Shown piece after piece: positions 36,466-47,149 of a stretch of 64,000 nt of DNA (positions within the stretch are counted from its first letter, which is position 1; each line of letters opens with the position of its first letter). The notes below the pieces were generated by a model. That model did no database searches. It worked only from the letters and a program-made list of their open reading frames with translations, and was not told the origin of the DNA. Origin of the DNA: Massilia sp. IC2-278 (GTDB taxonomy: Bacteria > Pseudomonadota > Gammaproteobacteria > Burkholderiales > Burkholderiaceae_D); assembly GCF_020708045.1 (NCBI RefSeq), contig NZ_JAJFES010000006.1:124001-188000 (forward strand), written 5' to 3'. Made by a program: the position numbers and the translations under genes.

Positions 36466-37956
36466 TCAGGTTGGAGTATGCGGCGCCGCCCGCAGTGCCG
36501 GCGCCGTGCGGCCTTTCATCATCAGCCCGTACACCACCGCCGCGATCACGACGCCGACGAACCAGGCATAGGTATAGATGGTCTTGAAGGTCTCGCCCAC
36601 GTTCGGGAACGAGGCCGGCAGCGCAGCGTTCAGGAAGCCCGGCAGGTTTGGCAGCACGCCGGCGGCAAAGGCGACGATGGCGGCGATGTTCCAGCCGCCC
36701 TTGTACGAGTAGGCGCCGCTGTCGCGGTACAGCTGGTCGACGTCGAGCCGGGTCTGGCGAATGAAGTAATAGTCGATGATCATGATGCCGGCGATCGGCC
36801 CGAGCAGCGCCGAATAACCGGTGAGCCAGATGAAGATGTAGTTCTGGGTCGTTTCCAGGATCTTCCACGGCATCATGGCCAGCGCGATGCCGGCCGTGAT
36901 GTAGCCGCCGGTGCGGTAGCTGATGCGCTTCGGCGACAGCGCCGAGAAGTCATAGGCCGGGCCGACCAGGTTGGCGGCCAGGTTGACGCTGGCGGTGTCG
37001 ATCAGCAGGATCAACAGGGCCACCAGCACGGCGATGCCGGTCATGCGGCTGGCCACGTCGACCGGGTCCCACAAGGCCTTGCCATACAGGACGATGGTGG
37101 CAGAGGTAACGGTGACGGCCAGCGCGGCGAGCAGCGCCATCGGCAGCGGCAGGCCCAGGGTCTGGCCGACCACCTGGTCTTTTTGCGTCTTCGCGAAGCG
37201 GGTGAAGTCGGGGATGTTCAGCGCCAGCGTGGCCCAGTAGCCGATCATGGCGGTGAGCGAAGGCCAGAACACGGACCAGAACAGGCCCGCTTTCGGGCCG
37301 CCCTGCACGAACTGTGAAGGTTGATCCAGCAGCGGACCGAAGCCGCCCACCTTGTCGTAGACCCACCAGAGCAGCAGGAAGCAGATCGCGATCTTCAGCG
37401 GTGCGGTATAGGTTTCAAGTTTGCGGATCGATTCCATGCCGTGCACGATGAAATACATCTGGATCGCCCAGAAGCCGAGGAAGCAGGCCAGCTGGCCGGC
37501 GTTGATGCCCAGGCCAGGCAGGTTGGCGCCGGCAATCGGGGCACCGAGCAGCACGCCGAGCAGCGTATAGATCATGCTGCCGCCGAACCAGGTCTGGATA
37601 CCGTACCAGCCGCAGGCGACGATGGCGCGCATCAGTGCCGGCAGGCGTGCGCCGCGGGTGCCGAAGCTGGCCCGCGCCAGTACCGCATACGGAATGCCGT
37701 ACTTGGTGCCGGCATGACCGATCAGGAGCATGGGCAGCAGCACGATCACGTTCGCCAGGAACACCGTCAGCACCGCCTGCCAGGCCGACATCCCGCTTTC
37801 GATCAGGCTGGCCGCCAGCATGTAGGCCGGGATGCTGATCACCATGCCGACCCAGAGCGCGGCGAAGTGGTACCAGCGCCAGGTGCGCTGGGCCGGGCTG
37901 GTGGGTGCGAGATCGTGGTTCCAGAGTTCGGTGCTGACTGCTTGGTGTTGCGTCAC
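36466..37956 (-). CDS. NCS1 nucleobase:cation symporter
   Basis: 496 residues from GTG (VTQHQAVSTELWNHD) preceded by AGGAG; about 12 helices. NCS1 family features include LWNHDLAPTSPAQRTW at the N-terminus and TRGARLPALMRAIVACGWYG in the middle. Located between preA and dihydropyrimidinase, so uracil, thymine or a dihydro-pyrimidine is the probable cargo; allantoin or hydantoin transport cannot be excluded. Confidence 0.87.
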   Translation of the reverse strand: MTQHQAVSTELWNHDLAPTSPAQRTWRWYHFAALWVGMVISIPAYMLAASLIESGMSAWQAVLTVFLANVIVLLPMLLIGHAGTKYGIPYAVLARASFGTRGARLPALMRAIVACGWYGIQTWFGGSMIYTLLGVLLGAPIAGANLPGLGINAGQLACFLGFWAIQMYFIVHGMESIRKLETYTAPLKIAICFLLLWWVYDKVGGFGPLLDQPSQFVQGGPKAGLFWSVFWPSLTAMIGYWATLALNIPDFTRFAKTQKDQVVGQTLGLPLPMALLAALAVTVTSATIVLYGKALWDPVDVASRMTGIAVLVALLILLIDTASVNLAANLVGPAYDFSALSPKRISYRTGGYITAGIALAMMPWKILETTQNYIFIWLTGYSALLGPIAGIMIIDYYFIRQTRLDVDQLYRDSGAYSYKGGWNIAAIVAFAAGVLPNLPGFLNAALPASFPNVGETFKTIYTYAWFVGVVIAAVVYGLMMKGRTAPALRAAPHTPT

Positions 37957-38011
37957 GTGGACTTCTCCTATCGGTTGCGGTGGATGCAACCCAGTGTAGC
38001 GCAAATGTTTA

Positions 38012-38041
38012 CGGGTACGGGCCGGCGGCAGCCCGCACCCC
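38012..38041 (-). other. Hairpin between preA and the permease gene
   Basis: Minus strand GGGTGCGGGC ... GCCCGTACCC, a 10-base stem with one G-T pair and no T run. Possible mRNA stability or attenuation element. Confidence 0.35.
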
Positions 38042-38043
38042 GG

Positions 38044-39408
38044 TCAGGCTGGCAACCCGGCCAGCGCGGCGCTTCCATCTGTCGCGGCCGCCGTGCTCGC
38101 GGGCACCGCAGCAGCCGGCAACGTACACGACGGCGCCAGGTTTTCCGCACGCGGATTGCGCGGGTCCTGAGTCCAGTTCATGTAGGGCTGCGTGGCTGGC
38201 TGCGGCACCATGGTGATGCAGGCCTCGACCGGACAGGTGATCTCACACAGGTTGCATCCCACGCATTCCGAGCGGATCACCTCGTAGCGGCGCGCACCGT
38301 TCTCCGCCACCAGTTGAGCGATGGCCTGGTGCGAGGTGTCTTCGCAGGCCACGAAGCACTTGCCGCACTTGATGCACTTGTCCTGGTCGATGTCGGCAAT
38401 CACCTGGTAATTCATGTCCAGGTATTTCCAGTCCGTGGTGTTCGGCACCGCCTTGCGCGAGAACGCCGCGATGTTGGCGTAGCCCTGCGTGTCCATCCAG
38501 CGCGACAGGCCATCCTTCATCTCGTCGACGATGCGGAAGCCATGCAGCATGGCCGCCGTGCATACCTGCACGCACCCGGCGCCCAGCGCGATGAACTCGG
38601 CCGCGTCGCGCCAGTTGCCGATGCCGCCGATGCCGGAGATGGGCAGCCTGTTTGTCGCCGGGTCGCGCGCGATCTCGGCCACCATGTTCAGGGCGATCGG
38701 CTTGACCGCCGAGCCGCAATAGCCGCCATGGGTGCTGGCGCCGCCGACAATGGGGTAGGCCACCATGCGGTCGAGGTCGAGGTGGGTGATCGAGTTGACG
38801 GTATTGATCAGCGAGACGGCGTCCGCCCCGCCGGCCAGCGCGGCGCGGGCCGGTGCGCGCACGTCGGTGATGTTCGGCGTCAGCTTGACGATGACCGGCA
38901 GGCGCGTGTGCTTCTTGCACCAGCTTGTGACCATCTGCACGTACTCGGGCACCTGGCCGACGGCCGCGCCCATGCCGCGTTCGGGCATGCCGTGCGGGCA
39001 GCCGAAGTTCAGCTCGATGCCGTCGGCGCCGGTGGCTTCCACCAGCGGCAGGATCGCGGCCCAGGGCGCTTCTTCGCAGGGCAGCATCAGCGATACGATC
39101 ATCGCGCGGTCGGGCCAGGCCTTTTTCACCGCCGTGATTTCGCGCAGATTAATTTCCAGGCTGCGGTCGGTGATCAGTTCGATGTTGTTGAATCCGATGA
39201 CTTCGCGATTCTTGCCGTAGTGGGCCGAATAGCGCGAGGACACGTTCACCGCCGGCGGGTCTTCGCCCAGCGTCTTCCACACCACCCCGCCCCACCCCGC
39301 CTCGAAGGCACGCACGACGTTATAGGCCTTGTCGGTCGGCGGCGCCGAGGCCAGCCAGAAGGGATTCGGCGACTTGATGCCGCAAAAATCGATGCTCAGG
39401 TCGGCCAT
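38044..39408 (-). CDS. preA: NAD-dependent dihydropyrimidine dehydrogenase, subunit PreA
   Basis: 454 residues from MADLSIDFCGIKSPNPFWLA; a 57-codon longer in-frame ORF would run into preT and is rejected. An FMN-binding TIM barrel (residues 1-320, with FGCPHGMPERGMG) is followed by two [4Fe-4S] ferredoxin motifs, CIKCGKCFVAC and CVGCNLCEITCPVEAC. With PreT it reduces uracil/thymine to the dihydro-pyrimidines. Overlaps preT by 13 bases. Confidence 0.94.
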   Translation of the reverse strand: MADLSIDFCGIKSPNPFWLASAPPTDKAYNVVRAFEAGWGGVVWKTLGEDPPAVNVSSRYSAHYGKNREVIGFNNIELITDRSLEINLREITAVKKAWPDRAMIVSLMLPCEEAPWAAILPLVEATGADGIELNFGCPHGMPERGMGAAVGQVPEYVQMVTSWCKKHTRLPVIVKLTPNITDVRAPARAALAGGADAVSLINTVNSITHLDLDRMVAYPIVGGASTHGGYCGSAVKPIALNMVAEIARDPATNRLPISGIGGIGNWRDAAEFIALGAGCVQVCTAAMLHGFRIVDEMKDGLSRWMDTQGYANIAAFSRKAVPNTTDWKYLDMNYQVIADIDQDKCIKCGKCFVACEDTSHQAIAQLVAENGARRYEVIRSECVGCNLCEITCPVEACITMVPQPATQPYMNWTQDPRNPRAENLAPSCTLPAAAVPASTAAATDGSAALAGLPA

Positions 39409-40766
39409 GCTGCCCCCGCTTGGAAGTCGTTGTGGATGGCCAGCGCGGCCAGCTTGCCGTGCTGGACTGCCTGCACCGTCAGGTCCTGGCCCAGCGCCAC
39501 GCAGTCGCCGCCGGCGTAGATGCCGGGCACGCCGGTGCGCAGCGCGGCATCGACCTGGATGCGCTCGCCCTCGCGCCACAGCGTCTGCGCGAACTGGTCG
39601 GATGGGGGCGGCGCTTCGATCGCCTGGCCGATGGCCTTGAACACGGCGTCGGCGGCGATGTCGATGAAGGCGCCGGTGCGCTCCAGGCGGCCATCGTCGA
39701 TCCGCGTCTCCTCGAAGCGCATGCCGGCCACGCGGCCGGCGTCGTCGAGCAGCACCTCCAGCGGCGCGGCCCAGGTGCGGATGCGCACGCCGTTCAGCTT
39801 GGCGATCTCGATTTCGTGGCCGGTGGCGCTCATCGCCTCGTAACCGCGGCGGTAGACCAGGGTCACTTCATCGGCGCCGAGGCGCTTGATCTGCACCGCC
39901 ATGTCGATGGCCGTATTCCCGGCGCCGACCACGATGGCGCGGCGCGGCACCGGCAGGCGCGACAAATCGTCGGCCTGGCGCAGCGCGGCGATGTAGTCGG
40001 TGGCGGCCAGCAGGCCGGGCGCGTCTTCGCCGGTGAGGCCGAGGCGGCGGCTGGCGCCCAGGCCGAGGCCGAGGAAGACGGCGTCGAAGCGCGTGTGCAG
40101 GTCGCGCAGTTGCAGGTTGTCGCCGAGGGCCTGGCCGTACTGGATGTCGATGCCGCCGACCGACAGCAGGAAGTCGACTTCCTGCTGGGCGAATTCGCCC
40201 GGGAGCTTGTACTTGGCGATGCCGTATTCGTTCAGGCCGCCGGCTTTGGGACGGGCTTCGAACACCACCACGTCGTGGCCGAGCATGGCCAGGCGGTGCG
40301 CGCAGGACAGGCCGGCGGGGCCGGCGCCGACCACGGCGACTGTCTTGCCGGTGCTGGGGGCTCGGGTGAAGGGGTGGGCGGTGAAGCCGGCGTTGTCGAT
40401 GGCGTGGCGCTGCAGCAGGCCGATCTTTACCGGCTCGCGCTCGGCGTAGTGGTTGCGCACGCAGGCGTCTTCGCACAGGATTTCGGTGGGACAGACACGG
40501 GCGCAGCTGCCGCCGAAGATGTTCTGCTTCAGGATGCCGACGGCGGCGCCGGTGACGTTCTGGTCGTGGATGTTGCGGATGAAGCTGGCGACGTCGATGC
40601 CGGTCGGGCAGGCGCGGGTGCAGGGGGCGTCGTAGCAGTACAGGCAGCGCGCCGCTTCGATGGCGGCCTGGCGTGCGGTGAGCGCGGGCGCCAGGTCGGT
40701 GAACTGGGTGGCCAGTGCCGTGTGCGAATCGGCTGCCGGCGGCAGGTGCTGGAGAGTCTCGATCAT
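39396..40766 (-). CDS. preT: NAD-dependent dihydropyrimidine dehydrogenase, subunit PreT
   Basis: 456 residues from MIETLQHLPPAADSHTAL; an ATG two codons earlier is too close to the AGAAGGG ribosome site. N-terminal Fe-S cysteines (CLYCYDAPCTRACPTGID, CARVCPTEILCEDAC) precede two Rossmann motifs (VVGAGPAGLSC, VVGAGNTAIDMA), as in the NADH-side subunit. First gene of the pyrimidine operon. Confidence 0.94.
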   Translation of the reverse strand: MIETLQHLPPAADSHTALATQFTDLAPALTARQAAIEAARCLYCYDAPCTRACPTGIDVASFIRNIHDQNVTGAAVGILKQNIFGGSCARVCPTEILCEDACVRNHYAEREPVKIGLLQRHAIDNAGFTAHPFTRAPSTGKTVAVVGAGPAGLSCAHRLAMLGHDVVVFEARPKAGGLNEYGIAKYKLPGEFAQQEVDFLLSVGGIDIQYGQALGDNLQLRDLHTRFDAVFLGLGLGASRRLGLTGEDAPGLLAATDYIAALRQADDLSRLPVPRRAIVVGAGNTAIDMAVQIKRLGADEVTLVYRRGYEAMSATGHEIEIAKLNGVRIRTWAAPLEVLLDDAGRVAGMRFEETRIDDGRLERTGAFIDIAADAVFKAIGQAIEAPPPSDQFAQTLWREGERIQVDAALRTGVPGIYAGGDCVALGQDLTVQAVQHGKLAALAIHNDFQAGAAWPT

Positions 40767-40846
40767 GTGCATCCCTTCTTGTTGTAAGGTGAAATGCTGG
40801 TGTTCGAACTGCTGGTGCGGGTAATGCTGGTGGCAATGTTGCTTTT

Positions 40847-40874
40847 CGTAGGGTGGGCACCTGTGCCCACGCGG
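40847..40874 (+). repeat. REP element
   Basis: CGTAGGGTGGGCACCTGTGC then CCACGCGG; first of four REPs in the 366-base preT-mmsA gap, which has no gene. Confidence 0.8.
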
Positions 40875-40965
40875 TCGTACTCATGCATGCCGCACGGTTG
40901 ATCCCGGAACGATTGTCTGCACGACGATCACGGCCATTTCGGGTATATCGACTATCAAACGCCGC

Positions 40966-40994
40966 ACCGCGTGGACACAGGTGTCCACCCTACG
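40966..40994 (-). repeat. REP element, inverted
   Basis: ACCGCGTGGACACAGGTGTC then CACCCTACG. The stem is GGACAC/GTGTCC, changed at both arms relative to the GGGCAC copies. Confidence 0.8.
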
Positions 40995-41046
40995 GAATTG
41001 CACGACAATGTTGGCGAGATCGCCTATATCGACCATCAAACGTGGT

Positions 41047-41090
41047 ACCGCGTGGGTTCGATAGCCATTCGTGGCCCGGCCCACCCTACG
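41047..41090 (-). repeat. REP element, inverted, expanded loop
   Basis: ACCGCGTGGGTTCGATAGCC ... CCCACCCTACG with an enlarged middle. The sequence before it (TATATCGACCATCAAACG) repeats the one before the 40966 copy (TATATCGACTATCAAACG), so the unit was duplicated. Confidence 0.75.
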
Positions 41091-41110
41091 ACCGCGTAAT
41101 GAAGCAGGAC

Positions 41111-41138
41111 ACCGGTGGGTACGAGTACCCACCCTACG
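41111..41138 (-). repeat. REP element touching the mmsA stop
   Basis: ACCGGTGGGTACGAGTACCC then ACCCTACG; stem GGGTAC/GTACCC. It begins directly after the TAA of the dehydrogenase gene. Confidence 0.8.
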
Positions 41139-42653
41139 TTATTTCATCTGCGGGAACGCGAACTCGACGCCGGCACTCGCCGTGTTCGGCCAGCGCTGCA
41201 TCACCGCCTTGTGCCGTGTATAGAAGCGCACGCCTTCCGGCCCGTACGCATGGTGGTCGCCGAACATGCTGCGCTTCCAGCCGCCGAAGCTGTTGAAAGC
41301 CATCGGCACCGGCAGCGGCACGTTCACGCCCACCATGCCCACCTGGATCTGGCGCACGAATTCGCGCGCCACGCCGCCGTCGCGCGTGAACACGGCCACG
41401 CCGTTGCCGTACTCATTGGCGTTGATCAGCTCCACCGCGCTGCCCACGTCGGGCAAACGCACCACGCACAGCACCGGCCCGAAGATTTCTTCCTTGTAGA
41501 TGCTCATCTCAGGCTTGACGTGATCGAACAACGTGCCGCCCACGAAGAAGCCGTTTTCAAACCCTTCGACCTTGTGGCCGCGACCATCGACCACCAGCGT
41601 CGCGCCCTGCTCCACACCTTCACCGATCAAGCGTTCGATGCGCTGGCGCGCTGCCTGCGTGACCACCGGCCCCATCTCCATGCCCGCGCTCATGCCCTCG
41701 CCGATTTTCAACGACGATGTACGCTCGGCCAGCGCGGCTACCAGCTTGTCGCCAGCATCGCCAATCGCCACCGCCACCGAAATCGCCATGCAACGCTCGC
41801 CGGCCGAACCGTAGGCCGCGCCGATCAGCGCGTCGACCGCCATGTCCATGTCGGCGTCGGGCATCACCACCATGTGGTTCTTGGCGCCACCCAGGGCCTG
41901 CACCCGCTTGCCGTTGGCGCTGCCGCGCGCGTAGATGTACTCGGCAATCGGCGTCGAGCCGACAAAGCTGATCGCCTGCACCTCCGGGTTGTCGAGCAGC
42001 GCATCGACCGCCGTTTTATCGCCCTGCACCACGTTAAACACGCCGTCCGGCAGCCCGGCTTCCTTCAGCAGCCGCGCATGCAGCAGCGACGGCGACGGGT
42101 CGCGTTCCGATGGCTTGAGCACGAAGGTATTCCCGCAGGCGAGCGCCACCGGGAACATCCACATCGGCACCATCACCGGGAAGTTGAACGGCGTGATGCC
42201 GGCCACCACGCCGAGCGGCTGGCGCATCGACCAGGCGTCGATGCCGCGTGCGATCTGGTCGGTGAATTCGCCCTTCAGCAGTTGCGGAATGCCGCAGGCG
42301 AATTCCACCACCTCGATGCCGCGCGCGACTTCGCCCTGGGCGTCGCTGAAGGTCTTGCCATGCTCGCGCGTGATCATGGCCGCGAACTCGTCGGTGTGCT
42401 GCTGGCACAGCTGCAGGTACTTGAACAGGATGCGCGAACGCGCCAGTGGCGGCGTCGCCGACCAGGCCGGGAAGGCGGCGGAGGCTGCGAATACGGCGGC
42501 ATTGACTTCGTCCACGCCACCCAGGGTCACACGCGCGCAGGGTTCGCCCAGCGCCGGGTTGAACACGTCGGCATAGCGCTCGCCGGCGCTGTCGACCACG
42601 TGGCCGCCGATGAAGTGGCCGATGACGTTGACCGTACGATCGAGGTGATTCAT
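41139..42653 (-). CDS. mmsA: CoA-acylating (methyl)malonate-semialdehyde dehydrogenase
   Basis: 504-residue aldehyde dehydrogenase of the MmsA type: the catalytic Cys lies in [12 protein letters not shown] (about residue 286), with [13 protein letters not shown] and [18 protein letters not shown] blocks. It converts malonate semialdehyde to acetyl-CoA (or the methyl form to propionyl-CoA). With the aminotransferase 12 bases upstream it removes the beta-alanine made by the preceding pyrimidine genes. Confidence 0.92.
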   Translation of the reverse strand: MNHLDRTVNVIGHFIGGHVVDSAGERYADVFNPALGEPCARVTLGGVDEVNAAVFAASAAFPAWSATPPLARSRILFKYLQLCQQHTDEFAAMITREHGKTFSDAQGEVARGIEVVEFACGIPQLLKGEFTDQIARGIDAWSMRQPLGVVAGITPFNFPVMVPMWMFPVALACGNTFVLKPSERDPSPSLLHARLLKEAGLPDGVFNVVQGDKTAVDALLDNPEVQAISFVGSTPIAEYIYARGSANGKRVQALGGAKNHMVVMPDADMDMAVDALIGAAYGSAGERCMAISVAVAIGDAGDKLVAALAERTSSLKIGEGMSAGMEMGPVVTQAARQRIERLIGEGVEQGATLVVDGRGHKVEGFENGFFVGGTLFDHVKPEMSIYKEEIFGPVLCVVRLPDVGSAVELINANEYGNGVAVFTRDGGVAREFVRQIQVGMVGVNVPLPVPMAFNSFGGWKRSMFGDHHAYGPEGVRFYTRHKAVMQRWPNTASAGVEFAFPQMK

Positions 42654-42665
42654 GGTTTGTCTCTT

Positions 42666-43982
<1,317 letters not shown>

Positions 43983-44313
43983 GCAGGCTCTCCCTTGTTT
44001 GCAGCCCTATGGCGGACCGTCAGTCAAAACAATGATGCAAAACGATGAGGCGTCATAGCAATGTGCGCGACCGCGCCCGGAAAGTAAAGCCGGCCGCGCC
44101 AGACCCGGCAACTCCATGCATGCCGCGTTGCAAACATGCAAAAGAGTCAACCGATCCGTTAATATAAACGTAGCCTGAGAACCCGTCATATGAAATTGCG
44201 TATATGCGAAGTCAGCCACGGGAACTGGACAATGCTAGTGCACTTGAGTATGTGTTCGTAACAGAATGCCAAGGTGTTTGATCTAGCGCAAACCATTTAG
44301 CTTCGGAGAGCTC
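43983..44313. other. Divergent intergenic region, no gene
   Basis: 331 bases with a minus-strand open frame (44007-44219) that has no coding support. An AT-rich inverted repeat CATAT-N10-ATATG (44187-44206) could be an operator. The GNAT ribosome site GGAGAG lies at the right edge. Confidence 0.4.
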
Positions 44314-44901
44314 ATGTCAGCGTTCCTGCCACCCATCTTGCGTACTGCCCGCCTGGTCCTGCGTCCGTTCGAGCGCAGCGACGCCCCGGACCTGCTGCGC
44401 GTGTTCGCCGACGCCGAAGTAGTGCGCTATTGGTCGAGCGGCGCCTGGACCGACATCGCCCAGGCCGAGGCCATGATCGCAGAAGCGCACCAAGCCTACC
44501 TGGACGGCGGCCTGTACCGCTATGCGATCGCGCTGGCCGACACCAACCGGCTGATCGGCATCTGCAACCTGCGCGGCCACTTCGAACAGAACCGCCGTTG
44601 CGAACTCGGCTACGCCCTGGGACGCGCGCACTGGGGACAGGGTTATGCAGGCGAAGCGCTCGAAGCCCTGCTCGGGCACGCCTTCCATGCGCTCGACATC
44701 AACCGCATCGAAGCCGACATCGACCCGCGCAACGAGGCCTCGGCGCGGCTGCTGGAAAAGCTCGGCTTCCGGCAGGAAGGCTATATGCCGGAACGCTGGA
44801 TCGTCCATGGCGAAAAGGCGGATACGGCGTTCTATGGCCTACTCAGGCGCTACTGGGACGAGCGTGCGGCCACCCATTCATCGGCCCACGCTACCGGTTA
44901 A
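44314..44901 (+). CDS. GNAT acetyltransferase (RimJ/RimL-like)
   Basis: 195 residues beginning with the typical ILRTARLVLRPFERSDAPDL block, acetyl-CoA site RAHWGQGYAGEALEALL and C-terminal NEASARLLEKLGFRQEGYM. RimL-like enzymes acetylate N-termini or small substrates such as antibiotics; the target here is unknown. Stands alone upstream of a two-component operon. Confidence 0.87.
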   Translation: MSAFLPPILRTARLVLRPFERSDAPDLLRVFADAEVVRYWSSGAWTDIAQAEAMIAEAHQAYLDGGLYRYAIALADTNRLIGICNLRGHFEQNRRCELGYALGRAHWGQGYAGEALEALLGHAFHALDINRIEADIDPRNEASARLLEKLGFRQEGYMPERWIVHGEKADTAFYGLLRRYWDERAATHSSAHATG

Positions 44902-44997
44902 GCCATGAATTCGGCCATTCGTCGCCCCGATATCGCGCGGACGCGGCAGTGGTTTTACAGTGCACCTATCCGAACTTCTTTTGAGAGGAGCAGTCGC

Positions 44998-45249
44998 ATG
45001 AAAACCACCACCTTCCGTAGCCTTGCCGCCGAACTCGAAGACGCCGCCGAGGCCTGCCTGCGCACCCTGCGCGGCGGCCTGCGCACTTTCTCGGCCCTGC
45101 CCTGGCCGGCCCTGCTGCTGGCAGCCGTGCTGGTGGCGTGCGCGATCACCGTCATCCCGCTGGCCCTGATGCTGTTTGCGATCTTCCTGGCCATCAAGTA
45201 CGCGGTGCTGGCCATTAACAACGACAAGACCACCCCAATCGAGGACTGA
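44998..45249 (+). CDS. Small membrane protein upstream of lytS-like gene
   Basis: 83 residues from MKTTTFRSLAAELEDAAEAC, with a GAGAGGAG ribosome site; an upstream ATG (44905) lacks one. An amphipathic N-terminus precedes one long hydrophobic segment (about residues 35-70). It lies 2 bases from the kinase gene and could be part of its operon. Confidence 0.65.
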   Translation: MKTTTFRSLAAELEDAAEACLRTLRGGLRTFSALPWPALLLAAVLVACAITVIPLALMLFAIFLAIKYAVLAINNDKTTPIED

Positions 45250-45251
45250 AC

Positions 45252-46142
45252 GTGCAGGCAAGCCAGATCAACCGGACGCTCGACTTCATGCGTGAAGCCA
45301 TCAGGGAAGCGAGCAAGCTCTGGTGGGCATTTTTCGACTGGCTTGCCGTCGTCGAATGGCGCCGGCTGTACCTCACCTGGTTCCTCGCGGTCGTGTTCTT
45401 CATCATGGTGAACACGCCCGAGCCGGCCTTCTGGTACGTGTTCATCTCCTTCGGCGTCAAGGTGCTGGCCGGCGGCAAGCGCCGCGCCGAACTCGTCGCG
45501 CGCGACGCCACCCTGAAAGCCGATGTCGCCACGCTCGAACGGCGCCTGACCGAAGCGCAGATGGCCGCGCTCCAGGCGCAGGTCGAGCCGCACTTCCTGT
45601 TCAATACCCTGGCCCTGATCGGCCGCCTGATCGAAACCGACCCGCCTGAAGCGGCCAAGGTGCATGCGCACCTGATCGCCTACCTGCGCTCGGCCCTGCC
45701 GCAAATGCGTTCCTCGGGCGGCGCCACGCTCGGCAAGCAGCTGGAACTGTCGAAAGCCTATCTCGCCATCATGCAGGCGCGCATGAAGGAACGCCTCGCG
45801 GTGCGCTTCGAGGTGCCTGATTTCCTCGGCAGCGCGCCCTTCCCGCCGATGATGCTGCAGACGCTCATCGAGAACGCCATCAAGCATGGGCTGGAACCGA
45901 AGATCGCCGGCGGCACCATTCTCGTGCGTGCGCGGGTCGAAGGTGCGACGCTGGTCGTGGACGTATGCGACGACGGCGTCGGCATCGACCTGCATGCGGA
46001 CGAAGGCGTGGGGCTGGCGAATATCCGCGAACGCCTGCAACTGCTGTATGGCGCCCAGGCCGAGCTGGTGATCGAAGCGCCGGTAAGCGGCGGCGCCTGC
46101 GCCTCGGTGCGCATACCCTACAAGATGATGGAGGACGCATGA
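45252..46142 (+). CDS. LytS/YehU-type sensor histidine kinase
   Basis: 296 residues, GTG start. Two hydrophobic segments (about residues 35-75) are followed by a coiled linker and a histidine-kinase domain: H-box VEPHFLFNTLALIGRL (about residue 115), N-box LQTLIENAIKHGLEPK and DDGVGI G-box. No periplasmic sensor domain, so the signal may be sensed in the membrane. Overlaps its response regulator gene (ATGA). Confidence 0.9.
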   Translation: MQASQINRTLDFMREAIREASKLWWAFFDWLAVVEWRRLYLTWFLAVVFFIMVNTPEPAFWYVFISFGVKVLAGGKRRAELVARDATLKADVATLERRLTEAQMAALQAQVEPHFLFNTLALIGRLIETDPPEAAKVHAHLIAYLRSALPQMRSSGGATLGKQLELSKAYLAIMQARMKERLAVRFEVPDFLGSAPFPPMMLQTLIENAIKHGLEPKIAGGTILVRARVEGATLVVDVCDDGVGIDLHADEGVGLANIRERLQLLYGAQAELVIEAPVSGGACASVRIPYKMMEDA

Positions 46143-46912
46143 TGGCGACCGTGACCACTGCACTGATTGCGGACGATGAGGAACCGATGCGCGAACAGCT
46201 GCGTGCTCGCCTGCTCGAAGTCTGGCCCGATTTGCAGATCGTGGCCATGGCCTCGAACGGCGTGGAGGCCGTGGAGATGGCCACGCGCTTCAAGCCGCAG
46301 ATCGTGTTTCTCGATATCCGCATGCCGGGCATGGGCGGCATCGAGGCGGCGCGCCAGTTGTACGACCGCTGCCATATCGTATTCGTCACGGCCTATGACC
46401 AGTATGCGGTGGACGCGTTCGAGCAGGGGGCGATCGATTATTTGCTGAAGCCGGTCACAGCCGAGCGGCTGGTGACGACCTGTGAACGGCTGCGTCGGCG
46501 CTTGTCGCAGGCGCCGCAGGATATCGGAGCGCAACTGGCGCAGCTGGGCAGTTTGCTGCAGCAGCAGGGATCGGCGCCGAAGCGCAGCTTCCTGCGCTGG
46601 ATACAGGCACAGGTAGGCAGCAACCTGCGCATGATCAGCACGCGCGAGATTTTGTTTTTCCAGTCGGATGAAAAGTACACGCGGGTGCAGACGGCGACGG
46701 CCGAGCTGTTGATCCGCAAGACGCTCAAGGAACTGGCGGATGAGCTGGATCCGGATGAGTTCTGGCGGATTCACCGTTCGACGCTGGTGCGCGTGGATGC
46801 AATTGCCGAGGTGTCGCGGGATATGCGCGGGCGGCAAATGCTGAGGGTAAGGAATTATCCGAACGAGCTGGAGGTCAGCAGGAATCATTCGCACTTGTTT
46901 CAGCAAATGTAA
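46139..46912 (+). CDS. LytTR-type response regulator
   Basis: 257 residues from the first of two adjacent ATGs (MMATVTTALIADDEE). Receiver domain with phosphoacceptor Asp in VFLDIRMPGMGG (about residue 58) and KPVT; LytTR DNA-binding domain (about 155-255) with RWIQAQVGSNLRMISTREIL and FWRIHRSTLVRVDAI. Pairs with the kinase above. The targets are not evident. Confidence 0.92.
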   Translation: MMATVTTALIADDEEPMREQLRARLLEVWPDLQIVAMASNGVEAVEMATRFKPQIVFLDIRMPGMGGIEAARQLYDRCHIVFVTAYDQYAVDAFEQGAIDYLLKPVTAERLVTTCERLRRRLSQAPQDIGAQLAQLGSLLQQQGSAPKRSFLRWIQAQVGSNLRMISTREILFFQSDEKYTRVQTATAELLIRKTLKELADELDPDEFWRIHRSTLVRVDAIAEVSRDMRGRQMLRVRNYPNELEVSRNHSHLFQQM

Positions 46913-46918
46913 TTTAAT

Positions 46919-47149
46919 GGTACGGCAGCCATTTGCCCGTGCGTGCCGGACGCCGATGGCGTATGCGAGCGGGCCGTGGAGACCGGTGCCGAAGTCGTCA
47001 TCGCACTTGCGGATGCGGAATATGGCGGACGCGGATTTACGTGCTGCGATCTGGAGGGCATGTGTGGAGTGTGGGACCTACGATCTGTGGCAGCAAACTG
47101 CTTGATTAGCATGGAGCGTATCGGCGCTATCCCCCACACACCGTCGTGA
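46919..47149 (+). pseudogene. Remnant of a VOC-family (glyoxalase-like) gene
   Basis: The frame reads VPDADGVCERAVETGAEVVI, then LADAEYGGRGFTCCDLEG and GVWDLRS. This follows the C-terminal half of PhnB/VOC proteins (typical VDDADAHFARARAAGA..., YGxRxYxxxDPEGHxW). The N-terminal half is absent because the response regulator ends 6 bases before, and the tail (SMERIGAIPHTPS) is not family-like. It lies at the junction with the T6SS island. Confidence 0.55.

Noticed and set aside
40881..41132. Open frames across the preT-mmsA gap
   Set aside because: They translate REP hairpins and their spacers and have no coding signal.
44007..44219. 70-codon minus-strand frame upstream of the aminotransferase
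   Set aside because: No ribosome site, no family features, and it lies in an AT-richer control region.
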